DNA of 64,000 bases, taken from contig CAOLHI010000737.1 of the NCBI GenBank assembly GCA_948474755.1, positions 124,001-188,000 of the forward strand, given 5' to 3'. A program made the position numbers and the translations under genes. The DNA is from Ctenosaura bakeri (taxonomy: Eukaryota; Chordata; Lepidosauria; Squamata; Iguanidae). The notes beneath the pieces are model-generated. The model ran no database searches and was not told the origin of the DNA. It was given only the letters and a program-made list of their open reading frames with translations. Shown one piece after another: positions 50,157-60,962 of this stretch (position 1 is the stretch's first letter; each line of letters opens with the position of its first letter).

Positions 50157-50291
50157 ACAGATTTCTGCACTACACTGTTATAGTGCTATTACTCCACTTT
50201 CAGAATCCTGTGGAATTCTGGGGTTTGTAGTTTCCTGAGGCCAAAGAGCTCTCTGGTTGAGAATTCTAAATTCCCCTCCCTAAACTGCAAC
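50157..50291 (+). mobile_element. GGCCATTTC MITE, left arm and centre
   Basis: ATTTCTGCACTACACTGTTA, TAGTGCTATTACTCCACTTT, GGAATTCTGGGGTTTGTAGT, GAGGCCAAAGAGCTCTCTGG and CCCCTCCCTAAACTGCAA are present; the right arm is lost. Confidence 0.85.
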
Positions 50292-50629
50292 AGGCTAAGA
50301 TCTCTGGAGTGGGGCCCAATCTAACCTCGAGTTTTGACCACCGTGAAATCTAATCACTCTCTTCTCTGCCAAAACTTTGAGTGAGAAGCAGAATTCACAG
50401 GGTTGGAGCCATGCCTACTGACCATGCAGTTACCACTCCGAGTTTCTGAATAACTTTCTGACATTCAGCATGACTCCCATGCCCACAAATCCCACGTTGC
50501 TTCCTTGGATGGCAGATGTCATGGGCTAGGAGTTAGAGAGCACAGCCTCTTCCAAGGCAGGTGAAAGGAAGACTCTGGGGTTCAGTAGGGAGGTGACCAC
50601 CCATCGCAGCAGAGAGGAGAACATGGACT
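50292..50629. other. Unannotated sequence
   Basis: No feature is recognised. Confidence 0.3.
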
Positions 50630-50850
50630 CCCTCTCCGCAGCTAATTAACAAGCACTCCAGCTGCCAGGAGCAAAACGTGAACTGAAGCCTAAAGCAGCA
50701 TTTATCATTTTTCCCCCATGCAATGAATCTATGCTTCTTTCTAATCTCACGCTGCAGCAAACTATCCCATGGCTTCCCTCAATTAACACCTTGCTTGCAT
50801 TGCGATCTCCTGGGGTGCTGAACCAAGCTGAAATCAATTCCAGTTCAGAG
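50630..50850. promoter_or_regulatory. Candidate conserved non-coding block
   Basis: CGCAGCTAATTAACAAGCAC near 50637 (TAATTA core), AAAGCAGCATTTATCATTTT near 50693, CCATGCAATGAATCTATGC near 50716 and CCCTCAATTAACACCTTGCT near 50776 (a second AATTAA) sit in repeat-free sequence. Function is inferred. Confidence 0.38.
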
Positions 50851-51448
50851 CAAGAGCTCTGCCTAGAGAAGAGGCTGTTGGGGCAATTCAATATACCTGG
50901 GATGGGCACAGAAGAGGGGAGGGGACTATGTCTCCTCAAATAAGAATTCTACCCTCCTTGACAAAATTATACATCGGTCTCTGTATTTCTAGCAGGGAAA
51001 TAACCTAAAACTTCAGTTGAGCATTTATAGAGTTTAGGTATCAAAAGAAAAAACTGGGAGAGGCAAATTGACTAAGGGAATACCAACATGGCCAAATGAA
51101 GATTTCTAGGTATGAATGATTTTTAACATCTCACTTTCTGGAAGGCTAGAAATGCTACCCCTGGATGGCCAAAGTGCAACCTGGAGTCAAATGAAGCTCC
51201 AAGGGTGGTTTGATGGCTCTTGACCACTCCAAACTCCACAGGTTGTCCTTTTTGTGGACCCCTAAAGTGTGAACTCAATCTCTCAGGACTATCAAGGGAA
51301 GCTATCAATCCACCTCTTAAATTGATTCCAGCTTTCCTGCCTCCCTCCATACAGTTTCATTCCAAAAACCTGTTTTTCAAAAGCAGAGGTGGACTTCTTA
51401 GAACCTTCCAGTTAAGATCCTCTATCCAGGTTTTATCTTAATGGTTTG
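50851..51448. other. Unannotated sequence
   Basis: No repeat or gene is recognised. Confidence 0.3.
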
Positions 51449-51720
51449 ATGCAACCCTTCTGTTGAATGGTGATGTTTTACAACTGAACCAAGGCATTGG
51501 ACATGCTGCTGAATATGTAATTAAATGCACAGTGCACTACCATGGACAATGTACAACTATTCACAAAAGGCATACACGTGCAAGGTACATTGATATGTGC
51601 AATAGCACCACATGTGCACTTAACTTCCACAACCTTAGACTGAAAAGTGAGCTTCCTGGTTGGACAAAAGAGTCCACTTGCTTCTGCAGGGGAAATTATA
51701 CATGTGTAAGATCTTGATGG
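51449..51720 (+). repeat. TGCA-word dispersed repeat (copy E)
   Basis: It opens ATGCAACCCTTCTGTTGAAT, has ACAACTGAACCAAGGCATTG, AAATGCACAGTGCACTACCA, TGATATGTGCAATAGCACCA and CATGTGCACTTAAC, and ends CCACTTGCTTCTGCAGGGGA then AATTATACATG. The end matches the right arm of the 18169-18487 element (CCAACCTGCTTACCCAGGGG then AACTTACATG). Confidence 0.6.
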
Positions 51721-52049
51721 AATTCAAGACTCATTTTTTTGGGGGGGGGACATTTTGGGCAGGCTCTGCAACCCCTAGAGGGTTTCAGCAGTACAAAACA
51801 GCCCAAGCTCACCATAGTTGTCCATCTCTGCCATATGTGCAGCCTTGGAATTCCATAGTAGAAGAATTATGGAATATATATGGAACAAAATAATTAATAC
51901 ACTGGGAAAAGTGAGAAGACACCAGTGGACTTATGGTCCAGCCTGGAAACCACGGAAGTATCCATTTATGAACCAGTGCTTCCATGCAAAAGCTGGCCAG
52001 ACAGCCAGCACTGTTTAACAAGATTCCAGCTATCCTTTTGAGGGTTTTC
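51721..52049. other. Unannotated sequence
   Basis: A T-run and G-run lie at 51734-51748. Nothing else is recognised. Confidence 0.3.
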
Positions 52050-52260
52050 AACACTCTGTCAAATTCAGTTAATTTTTGATCAACTGGAGCTGCCAGCTAG
52101 CTTGGATCTAAGCTCTTGCAATCAGAATTCACACGGAATATCTTTCTTAGAAGCTGCAAACAGAGTGGCATAATAAGGCTTAATCATCAGCCGCTCGGCC
52201 ATCAAGTGCAGCGGTATGAAGGCATCCTAATGTTTTGCTTTTAACATATCATACCCAGTA
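52050..52260. promoter_or_regulatory. Candidate conserved non-coding block
   Basis: TCAGTTAATTTTTGATCAAC near 52066, GAGCTGCCAGCTAGC, GCATAATAAGGCTTAATCAT near 52170 and CAGCCGCTCGGCCATCAAG near 52190 are in repeat-free sequence. Function is inferred. Confidence 0.32.
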
Positions 52261-53424
52261 TGATGGGAATAAATTTGCAAATAAGGGAGTGTCAAAGTCG
52301 CAAAGCAAGCTTGGGGTTGATTTACAAGATTGCTACTAATGTCAACAACGTGTCCCCTGGTGAAGGTACTCTGAAATGGAACTGTGTGCCTGGGAATACA
52401 GAAGGATGTCCAGGCAAGAATCCAGTTTCAAGCTGGCTCATTGCAAAAACCCCTTGGTGTATTTACATGGATGGGGTTGCAGATGGTAGCTTTCCAGACA
52501 TTCTGGATGATGTTCCAGGAATGTCCTGGAATAGGAGATCTGGCCTGGGAGCTGAGTGCTGCTGATGAATGGGCAAGTGACTTGCGTAAAGGGGTACTGG
52601 ATACCCCCTTATGCAAGTATCAAACAGTACTACCACCAGCAGAATCAGGAGTTATACGAACACAACTTTACCAAAGGATTCCAGCCCTAGTGTATGCAAG
52701 AGGGGATCACAGCTTGTGGTGGTCATCCAAGGATAGGTACTGGCTGTGCTGGCTTCAGGGTGGATTCTGGAAGATGTAATACAGAAATAACTTATCCAAG
52801 CTAACTTTCATCGATGACTTTTCCTCCAGAGAACTGCTTACCAGACAAGCCACAGACGACAACTACCAAACACTTGTGCTCCCTAATGCATGAATCCATC
52901 CCAGATCACTTTTTTTTAGCAGGTATTCTCAGAGCCATTTTGCACACTGTATGGAAGGAACCACCAAAACTATAAACTGCAAATGAGACCATTAGATATT
53001 TGAAACCTCAGGTATCATTAAAGACCAAACCGAACTGAGTACTAGGCTTGACATAAGTTATATATTCAAAAGGAGGGTGTACAAAAATGCCAGTCCTCTC
53101 CCCATTTCAAAAAAAGAGAGAGAGAGAACAATTTCAATTTGAGACAGGCTTCCCACTCCACGTATGTCCTTGGTCAACTTGGAGTTCATACGTGACCTAT
53201 GCTTTTCAGTGCTCTACACGTCTGTCTCAAAAGGGGACTTTGGAGCTTTTAATGGAGTGTTGCTTTGTTGATTTTTTTAAAAAATATATCCTCTCTTTTT
53301 CTGAATTCTAGCTGGTCTTCACTCTTTTTAATTTCTTTTTTTTTTTAAATATCATACACACAGAGAGAGATGTCTTTGTATGTTTTCACTTTGTTCTAGT
53401 TTTAATTTAACAGTTCTACAGATA
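52261..53424. other. Unannotated sequence, 1.2 kb
   Basis: Frames at 52260-52565 and 52384-52779 overlap in different phases and have no domain. A GA patch (53115-53126), a T-run (53336-53346) and CA/GA words (53354-53368) are present. No gene is supported. Confidence 0.35.
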
Positions 53425-53690
53425 CCACCGACTGTCTAAAAGACAAATTGACTGGGCCCTAGAGCAAACCAAGCCTGAACTCTTCCTAGAAGCCAAGATG
53501 ACTAAACTGGGACTGTTGTACTTTGCCCATATCATGAGAAGACCTGAACCACTTGAAAAGACAATAATGCTTGGTAAGGCAGAAGGCAGCAGGGAAAGAA
53601 CAAGACCACATCACAGATGGGTAGACTCGTGTGAAATGGTTACTCTTGTGGAACTCCCCTTAAATAGCTGGTGTACAAAAGATGGACATT
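53425..53690 (+). mobile_element. Bov-B (RTE) LINE, ORF2 C-terminal part
   Basis: The plus frame reads TKLGLLYFAHIMRRPEPLEK then TIMLGKAEGSRERTRPHHRW and VDSCEMVT. This is the C-terminal signature of Bov-B/RTE ORF2 (TKLxLxYFGHImRR, LEKtIMLGKvEGxRxRGRpxxRWxD). The usual 3' tail after it is lost. Together with 16262-16436 and 46838-47275 it shows Bov-B in this genome. Confidence 0.85.
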
Positions 53691-53739
53691 ACACTATGGC
53701 CAAAAAATGCACTCACATAGATAAGAAAACTTATGCATA

Positions 53740-54120
53740 CCTTCTGACTGTCCCGATTAATCCTCTGCTGTTCCACTTTTTCAGCTGCTTTTAAAATGTC
53801 CCAGTTTCTCTGTCCTCCTCCCACCCACTGCCTTCATCTTCAGCTTGCTTCAATTGCTGGAAACTTGAATTCAAAGTAGTTTGTGCTAGGTGAACACAGC
53901 AGGGAGGAGGGGAGTTAAGGGAGTGGATTCCTGCCCTTCACAGCAGACCCTGGAAAAAGCAAACTGCTGCCAGGAGGAGAGGAAGGAAGGAGGAGGATTT
54001 TTGCCCTTTCCAGCAAACCCTGGCAAAAGCAAACTGCTGCAGGCTTGCAGAGGTTGCACGTTCTCTTTCATCCATGACTTATACCATCTTGACCACACTC
54101 CAATGTCACCTGGCTGGATG
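53740..54120 (+). repeat. Unnamed repeat with ~73-bp internal tandem duplication
   Basis: CAGCAGACCCTGGAAAAAGC then AAACTGCTGCCAGGAGGAG near 53940 is repeated as CAGCAAACCCTGGCAAAAGC then AAACTGCTGCAGGCTTG near 54012. The upstream part (CTGACTGTCCCGATTAATCC, TTTTAAAATGTCCCAGTTTC) looks like a dispersed reptile repeat, which I cannot name with confidence. Confidence 0.5.
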
Positions 54121-54636
54121 TGCCCCAGTCTTCAGCTGTTGTGTGTGCAAAACACCCACCGGATGCCAGCCTGAATATATGCACATTATCAGCAGACCTA
54201 TAAGAAACGAGACCAGGCTTGTTTGTGCTGAAGACTTACCGAGAGGAGCAGAATCCCCTATGGCATGCAGTTAATGGGAAAGCACGCCTATGCAGCCAGT
54301 GGGGATGAATGGAGGAGTTGTGGGGAGGAGAGAAAAAGATACACATTGGCTTCAGTGAGAAAACCCGGCCGCCTGCAGCAACAGAGGACACTTTCCCCCC
54401 TCCTCCGTCTTTCAATGTCACACTTCATGATCATAATTACATTTCAAAATGGCTGGAGATGGAGGAAGAGAGAAGGAGATGGAGAGAAAGAGAGGGAGGG
54501 AGAAAGAGAGAGAGAAAGCCTGGTTTATGTACTGTGGCATAGGTTATATAAATAAGCCACACACTAAGCGCTTGGGTTTATGTGAAGCACCTCGCTTCCA
54601 ATGCATATATCCCCTTGATTTTTATGTTCCCTGGAA
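54121..54636. other. Unannotated sequence with purine-rich tract
   Basis: GGAGAAAGAGAGAGA-type purine runs fill 54455-54520. No gene is supported; the frames there reflect the purine runs. Confidence 0.4.
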
Positions 54637-54666
54637 GTGTGTGTGTGTGTGTCTGTGTATGTGTGT
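54637..54666. repeat. (TG)n microsatellite
   Basis: TG run with two interruptions (TGTCTGTGTATG). Confidence 0.93.
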
Positions 54667-55214
54667 AGCTCCAGGAGGGGTGCCTTTTATTCCACCTTGC
54701 GCTCAGATCCTCAACACTAGCCAGAGTACGGTTATATATAAGCTTGTATCAGAGTCCAGTGACATTTTTTACTGTGAAAAATGGCAGTTCCCCCTCCTTT
54801 GGGGGGGTGGGAAGCCGTTTAATTTTTACAATAACTTTAAAAGGGCACTGCCAAAGAAGCTTTGCTTGTAATTTTTAAAGTGACACTTTTAACTCACGGT
54901 GTATTATAGCCGGTGATGGGCAACCTTGTTGACAGATTTTGTGGAGGAAATACAGCAGCCTACACTTCACTTTTGCTTCTTTATTTTAATTTCTCCCAAC
55001 CCAGCCCAGTGCTGAGATTTGTGACAGATTAAGATGACTGTCTCCAAACCTTTGGTGCCAGAATAGCATTGCTCTAAAATAGGGCAGAGACTGAAAAAGT
55101 CACGACAGTTGGGTTTGGGGTTTTGCACAGGCCGCGTGTCTTCCTGGAGGAAGCCCCTGCCTCCTACTCAGATCATTGAGCATGAATGATAATGGAGTAA
55201 CTTCAGGGATACCT
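54667..55214. other. Unannotated sequence
   Basis: CCGGTGATGGGCAACCTTGT near 54911 resembles the left end of the hAT family (CAGGGGTGGGCAAC), but no right end is visible. The block 54840-54910 is repeat-free (TTTTTAAAGTGACACTTTTA is an inverted repeat). Confidence 0.35.
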
Positions 55215-55320
55215 GGGGTGTATCTGCACTATAGTTACTACAGACTGATACCACTTTCTTGGCCATGTTTCCACCATAGAGAATCCCAGGATCTGCAGTT
55301 TGCAGCACCCCATCCTCCAA
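55215..55320 (+). mobile_element. GTATCTGCACT palindromic element, left arm
   Basis: GGTGTATCTGCACTATAGTT, CAGACTGATACCACTTTCTT, GGCCATG and GAATCCCAGGATCTGCAGTT follow the left arm order seen at 8635-8674 and, inverted, at 15545-15665. Confidence 0.6.
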
Positions 55321-56164
55321 ATAGATGGAGGAGCTTGGATTGCGCAGCTGGAGCTAAAGCCTGGAGTGGAATCACTATTCCCGGTGAGATAGCAGCCACC
55401 AACCATCAGTGGTTCATTGCAGAGATCCCAGCACTTGGATTGCTCTGGTAAAAAGCTGGAGTGTTGCAGGTGTTGCAGTTCAAGAGAAAGAGCCAGCGGT
55501 GGCTTGTCCCAACATTCCAATTCAATGGGACAGTGAATCCATTCAAGGTTCTAATTTAAAATAACCTCTTCAAAAAAAAAAAAAAGGAGAACAATCCCCT
55601 TCTCTAAGTAGAGTGGTGAGAGGCCTTTCTGAGTGCCTAAGCAGGAAAATGGCCGTGCTGTTGCTTCTTCTTCTTTGGAGAATGACCCTCAACTTATCCA
55701 CCAGATCATGGACAATTCATGCTCCAACTTCCTATCTCCACTGCCTTGTCTCCTTAAGGAGTTTTGCAGCAACTAGAATGACCAGGCAGCCTGAAGGCTG
55801 TAGGACCCAGGGCTGTGCCCTCTTTGGAAAACAGTTCAGTGCATTCTCCCTGAGGAAGTAAGAACAGAATCATTCATCAGGCGTTCCCAGAGGAGGGAGA
55901 GAGGGAAAGTGAGAGCGAAAAACATGAGTTGGTTTATAAATACTGTATGTGGTGTTTTATTCCTTACTGGAGGGATATAAAATAGTGGTTAATTCTGGGG
56001 GGAAAGTGCTAACAAGAGGCAGCTGCAATGGGTCAGCATCAGTTGCAGTGAGATGGTAGTTCTATGCATGGCTTGCCAGGAAACAGCAAATATCTGTCTG
56101 TGTGCTTTGCATCTTACCATGTAAAGGGGGAGGTTATGTTTTCCATATATGCTCATAGTTTTGA
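55321..56164. other. Unannotated sequence
   Basis: An A-run lies at 55573-55585. No gene or family is recognised. Confidence 0.3.
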
Positions 56165-56470
56165 CTTGGGTCCACACAACATAGTTATATCACTTTTGTG
56201 CTCATTGAAATGCCATGGCTCCGACCTATGGAAAACTGGGATTTATATTTTGGCACGGTAGTTAAAATTCTTGGCTAGACAGCTCCAGTGTTCTGGTTCA
56301 GAGGGGAGGACGAGAATTCTCATGTGGAGTATTTTTCTTATAGAATCATGGAATCATAGAAATGTAGAGTTGGAAGAGACCACAGAGGCCATCCAGTCCA
56401 ACCCCCTGCCATGCAGGAACACCCTCAACAAACTACAAAACTCAGGACTCCATAGAGCAGAACTCAGGCA
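56165..56470. mobile_element. Palindromic element interrupted by a CR1 stub
   Basis: The left arm 56165-56290 has ATGCCATGGCTCCGACCTAT, GGAAAACTGGGATTTATATT and TTCTTGGCTAGACAGCTCCA. After the CR1 stub, AAACTACAAAACTCAGGACT then CCATAGAGCAG at 56432 is the start of the matching right arm. CR1 therefore landed in an older palindromic element. Confidence 0.55.
56342..56429 (-). mobile_element. CR1 LINE 3' stub, 88 bp
   Basis: AGAATCATGGAATCATAGAA then ATGTAGAGTTGGAAGAGACC and CCAACCCCCTGCCATGCAGG then AACACCCTCAA are the extreme 3' end of CR1 with two tail octamers. Extreme 5' truncation is normal for CR1. Confidence 0.93.
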
Positions 56471-56489
56471 ATTGAAGTGTTTTTAAACT

Positions 56490-56630
56490 GAGGCCTAAAT
56501 CTTATTGTTAGTTCCAACAAGAACAGGGTGCCCAGTTCTATTAGACTGGCCTATGTGTTTACTCAGCACTCAACAACAGATTAAATGGGTCTACTATAGT
56601 TGGGAATAGCCGATATGATACCAGCCTAAC
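56490..56630. repeat. AGTAGACC dispersed short repeat
   Basis: TCTTATTGTTAGTTCCAACA then AGAACAGG on the left and AAATGGGTCTACTATAGTTG then GGAATAGCC on the right match the family ends. Confidence 0.45.
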
Positions 56631-56849
56631 TGTGCAGTGTGGATACACTCTTAGGTACGGTTATTTGTTGTGACTGTAAAAGCAATACATCAATTGGGGA
56701 AATAATATATCTTTTAAATTGCCTGTGAAGTTCTGTAAGGTGCCCCATACAAAGATGCCATCAGCTTAGGAAAGCAAACAGTCTACAGTTTGAGTCCCAC
56801 ACACGAAGAAAGGCAGGACGTCAATTAAATAAATAAATGAAAGACACTA

Positions 56850-56893
56850 TAGGCCATATTAGCACTATAACAGGCTAGTGCGGAAATGGCCAT
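56850..56893. mobile_element. GGCCATTTC MITE, ends only
   Basis: TAGGCCATATTAGCACTATA then ACAGGCTAGTGCGGAAATGG and CC join the left terminus directly to the right terminus. Nearly the whole element is deleted. Confidence 0.75.
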
Positions 56894-57089
56894 AGACAGA
56901 GGAACCCTATTGTTTCCTTCCACCTTGCTTCATTCAATAGGAAAAGAGTTTGATGCTCCCATGCCAGTGTGACCCCTCAAACAGCAACATTAATTTGAGC
57001 AACTCAAGAGACACTGCTGAACTCAGCAGAAGCGAACGACTCAGCTGTTTGGGGAGGCTAGGCTTGTACAGGAGAGATTACCAAGAGAG
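56894..57089. other. Unannotated sequence
   Basis: No feature is recognised. Confidence 0.3.
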
Positions 57090-57250
57090 TAAGGAGTGCT
57101 CCTTGACATAGCATGAACAGAAATTCAAGTGCGGGCTAATTACGCTTGCAATTATAGCTGCTCCTCAGACCCCCTGACTCCCGAGGGAGAGTGAGCATAT
57201 AAAAACCTGACAGGAGGGCAGGGAGATAACATACTCTTCATTCTTCCCAC
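57090..57250. promoter_or_regulatory. Candidate conserved non-coding block
   Basis: AGTGCGGGCTAATTACGCTT then GCAATTATAGCTGC near 57130-57163 gives two homeodomain-type cores 14 bp apart, followed by GAGCATATAAAAACCTGACA near 57193, a TATA-like ATATAAAA. This could be an enhancer or a distal promoter; no transcript or exon can be defined. Confidence 0.38.
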
Positions 57251-57604
57251 TCCAGGAAGAGGAGGTAGATGGCAATTGGAGGCGTACATGTGGATGATGC
57301 AGAATGAGCAGTTCAGAGCAGCAAGAGGGAAGGCTGGGGCTGGGGTGGAGAAAGCTCAGTAGGAGCTACAGGATTTCAGGAAAACTAGAAGTCCCAATGG
57401 GCCATGGAGAAAGAGGGTCCTACAACTGAGGGTGAAAGGGAGTACAAGAGGGTCTCCTCAGCCATGTACTAACAATAGCACAGGTCCCTGCCTGCTTCAG
57501 TTCATAATTGATTCTGAGCTCAAATGTTGCAGCGAGGAGATGTTTGTTCAATGCCTTGCTGGAGATTTACCTTTTAAAATGGAATAAGTTGTAGTTATAA
57601 CTCC
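57251..57604. other. Unannotated sequence
   Basis: No feature is recognised. Confidence 0.3.
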
Positions 57605-57783
57605 TCCCATGTTGTTGCTGGGAGCCTTCAAGTCGTTTCTGACTTAGGCAACTCCAAGGTGAACCTATTGTGGGGTTTCTGGGGCTGAGAGTGTGTGATG
57701 CACCCAAACCCAAACCCAGTAGGCTTTCCAGCGGGGAATCAAACCCTGGTCTCTGGTGTCATGATCCAACCACACCTGCTCTC
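57605..57783 (-). mobile_element. tRNA-derived SINE (Sauria-type tail)
   Basis: Minus orientation: CATGTTGTTGCTGGGAGCCT then TCAAGTCGTTTCTGACTTAG (tail), GGGGCTGAGAGTGTGTGATG and CAAACCCTGGTCTCTGGTGT, and the eroded head CCAACCACACCTGCTCTCAC. Confidence 0.85.
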
Positions 57784-59313
57784 ACTCCTTCCATAGCTAC
57801 TCTCATTTACAAACACACTTTGTAAACTACAGACACACTTTGAAAAGTAATTTTACCTTCCAGTTTGCCAAAAGTAACTAAACCAGTTACAGTACAGCTG
57901 CTGGCTTCATCATTTCATGGTAGCAACTCTACCATCAAGTTTAACTCTATCTTTCAGGTTTTATGGGAGCTGTCCAGGTGCTGAAACCTATTCTTAACAT
58001 TGATTCAGGACTTGGATAGCTCCTGCAACAATTCAAGGCACTGCCAAGGAGGTGCTGTTAAAACTCATACCAGGATCACTGAGGACAAGCAGAACCACCA
58101 CCTATGCCTGAACCAGTGATTTTTCAGTTGCTTTAAAACACTAGAATGCTACAAGCTCACCTTTGCTAGAAAACGAACACCTTCTATTCACTCCATCATC
58201 ATCTCAACCTTCATGACAGAGCATAAGGCAACAGTACCAGGCAAAACCAGTACTGGAACCATGAGATGATCCTCCTCTCCCATTTATTAAGGCCACATCT
58301 CTCGAGTATTGAAGGAACTAAAAGGTTACTGTTACACTGGAAAATGAATGATGTTGTGCCTTGTGAAATTACAATTGTAATGTGATAAAGCTATATCTTC
58401 ATTATTGAGCAAAGGAGTTCATTACCAGTAACTTGTTACTGGTAATTAGCTCTCTTCCAACACTGGCAGGGGTGCTAATTTGCCTCCCTCACTATGGTTT
58501 TAGGTGCCAGATGAAGCATTTCGGGCACTGTTTGAAATAATTGATAACCATGTATTTTCTGCAGGATTTGTGCTGGCAATCAGTGCCGCCGCTGTGACCT
58601 TTCCTTTGCTACACTGATTTGATTTGATTCTTTGGTTAGACTTGTTCTGCCTCTGTTATGCTATTATTAAGCTGCCTTGGAGGGGTGAGGAGGAGAGCCC
58701 CGATGGACAGAGAAGGAGGCTTAATATATTTGTGACAACACATATAAGAAAACCATCCCCATTAAAGGTGCAGTTAGCCTGGGAGATGAGGTTTCCCTAA
58801 GGGAAGGGGGGCATCCTTGGATCTTGGAGATCTACCCCTCTATTGGTGGCAGAGGAGGTCAGCTCATAGAATTCAAGAGATCTGATGTGGGGAACGTCCC
58901 TTTGTTGGTAGTGGAAAGTTCTTCCACCATGGCTACTCTATAGTCCTTTCTCTGGTGACAGTAAGGACAAAAGAGAAAGGAATTCTAGAGATATTTCTCA
59001 GTATGGCAGCTGATAGTTCCATGCCAGAAAGGCAGTAAATCCAGGTTTGAGTCCAGAGCTGGATCTATCCAAGGTGCCAAACCTATTTGGGGATAGGATT
59101 CAGCACCTTGGACAGATCTTTTTAATGTCAGACTAAAACTTACACTGGATTCACTCTCTCCCCTAACTGATATGGAAGCCACCAGCTGCCCCTGCGTCCC
59201 CGAAGGCTATTTTCATCTACAGTCTAGAGATGGAAAGAATGTTTGAAAATATTCTAAAGATGCTGGGGAACCATGTTCTCTGAGTATCAAAAAAGCTTGA
59301 CAAGAAGAATCTA
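57784..59313. other. Unannotated sequence, 1.5 kb
   Basis: The only structure I see is a small hairpin: GGATCTATCCAAGGTGCC at 59061-59078 and its near reverse complement at 59101-59119, with a 22-base loop. No repeat family or gene is recognised. Confidence 0.35.
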
Positions 59314-59515
59314 GGGCCATTTCTACACTACACTGTTATAGTGCTCTTATTCTACTTTCAATTTCCTACGGAATTCTGGGATTTGCAATTGGGGGGAGCA
59401 TTTAGAATTCTCAGCCAGAGAGCTCTTGGGCCTCAGTAAACTAGAAACCTCAGAATTCCATAGCATGTTGAACATGGAATACGAGCACTATGACATTGTA
59501 AGATGGAAACGGCCA
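59314..59515. mobile_element. GGCCATTTC palindromic MITE, complete
   Basis: The arms GGGCCATTTCTACACTACAC and GACATTGTAAGATGGAAACG then GCC, with the centre CTCAGCCAGAGAGCTCTTGG then GCCTCAGTAAAC, make a full ~202-bp copy. Confidence 0.92.
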
Positions 59516-59559
59516 AGGACTGAAGAGATTCTTCACAGCTCAAGACTTAGCTCTGCACC

Positions 59560-59875
59560 AAATTTGCTCTTTGTGACTTTGCACAGAAAACAGATTTTCA
59601 CTGCAGGAAAGACCATTTTCGGTGCAGAAAACCATACTTTTACCGAGGAATGTTATTTCTAAACAGAAAATGCTCTTTCCTGTGCAGAAAATGCCATTTT
59701 TTTTCTGTGCCAAGCAACCATGTGCAAATTTTGTGCAGAATAAGTACTGAATTTCAAATAGTCTCTGAAAACTGTGTGCTTTCGGAAGACTTTCTTGCAG
59801 TGCGGAGAAAATGGATAAAATTATTCACTGCTTCCCTTGAGAAGAAACTTGCTGAAGAATTGCATCTCTAGTGCA
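59560..59875 (+). repeat. Unnamed dispersed repeat, copy 2 (partner at 23620-23810)
   Basis: The first half is a rough tandem of the word TGCAGAAAA at 59583-59735 (GCACAGAAAACAG, TGCAGGAAAGACC, TGCAGAAAACCAT, AACAGAAAATGCT, TGCAGAAAATGCC, TGTGCAGAATAAG), with about 20-30 bp spacing. The second half aligns with 23675-23810. Copies at 61730-61810 share words of the first half. Confidence 0.6.
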
Positions 59876-60446
59876 ATCACTGATTCATATACTGCTTCTA
59901 TTCTCTCGGACTTGATTGGTTTTTATGTTGTTTTCTCCCACTGAATAATTGCAAGGAGTAAACTGTTAAAATCTTACCTTTCCTCGTTTTAATTTCAACG
60001 GTCTCAGAAGCACATTGCTTAAGGATCGAGATGCTGTCTAGGGCTGGTGAGTATTGTGGTCCCATAGCATCTAAAAGGCCACAGGGGTCCCAGCTTGAGT
60101 TTCTCCGGAGAGCAATCATTGTATAGAATCTGAAGTTCACCATGTTCCTCCAATTTCCCTCTGGGGTATATATTTACACAACACACATGATGACATAAGC
60201 TACCTCTTCTCAGTGACTTTATGAAGCCATTCCTCTTGTCCTTGTAGATATCATTAAACTCCACCCAGCCCAGAAAAAAAAATCATTGTTTCCATAGCAA
60301 CCTGTGTGCTTAAAAACATTAAAAGAAACAGATAGAAGAATGAACAAAGGAAGCAGGACTACTGAGCGATGGGAGGGGGAAAGGGAATGGGGGAATCATT
60401 CGATGTAATGTCATTCTAATACATCCAGAATCAGTGGCTCCAATCC
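59876..60446. other. Unannotated sequence
   Basis: Minus-strand frames at 59898-60143 and 60019-60264 overlap in different phases and have no domain. No repeat family is recognised. Confidence 0.35.
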
Positions 60447-60640
60447 TACCTTAAAGCTCGATAGTGTAAATTGCTGCATGCAGAGGGGGTGCTATGCAAA
60501 CTTTCTGTTGAGTGCCAGCACTCTGAGACAGGAAACTAAGTCTGCAAGCAAATGCACAACCAACCATGTATGTGCACTCATGTGTCATGTGCAATGCCCA
60601 ATGTGCATCCATGTGCAATGCCTCTCATGTGTAAGGCAGA
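60447..60640 (+). repeat. TGCA-word dispersed repeat (copy F)
   Basis: GGGGGTGCTATGCAAACTTT then CTGTTGAGTGCC is the opening; AAATGCACAACCAACCATGT, GTCATGTGCAATGCCCAATG and GCATCCATGTGCAATGCC follow. The order fits copies A and E. Confidence 0.55.
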
Positions 60641-60756
60641 AAATTATAATGAAAGTGTATATAGCTAAAAGCATGGACATGGTGAAGTTAAAATAATGCT
60701 AGACTAACAGAATTAAAACTGCTGAAAATACTACTTTAAAATGAGGAGTAGATACA

Positions 60757-60962
60757 GTTGTTGTTGTCGTTGTTGTTGTGTGCCTTCAAATTGTTTCCAA
60801 CTTATGGAGACCCTAAGGTGAATCTATCATGGGATTTTCTAGGGCTGAGAGTGTGTGATACACCCAAGGTCATCCAGTGGGCTTCCATGGCCAAACAGTG
60901 AACTGAACCCTGGTCTCCAATGTGGTAATCCAGTGCTCAAGCCATTACACTGTGCTAGCTCT
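60757..60962 (-). mobile_element. tRNA-derived SINE (Sauria-type tail), full length
   Basis: Minus orientation with a long GTT tail (TTGTTGTTGTCGTTGTTGTT), GTGCCTTCAAATTGTTTCCA, ACACCCAAGGTCATCCAGTG, GAACCCTGGTCTCCAATGTG and the head CAAGCCATTACACTGTGCTA then GCTCT. This is the best-preserved copy of the family here. Confidence 0.9.

Noticed and set aside
53890..54120. Short coding sequence spanning the duplicated CAGACCCTGG block
   Set aside because: The frame arises from the 73-bp tandem duplication, whose length is not constrained by codons, and the composition is repeat-like.
59061..59119. MicroRNA-like hairpin
   Set aside because: The stem is only ~18 bp with mismatches, shorter than a microRNA precursor stem; chance inverted repeats of this size are expected.
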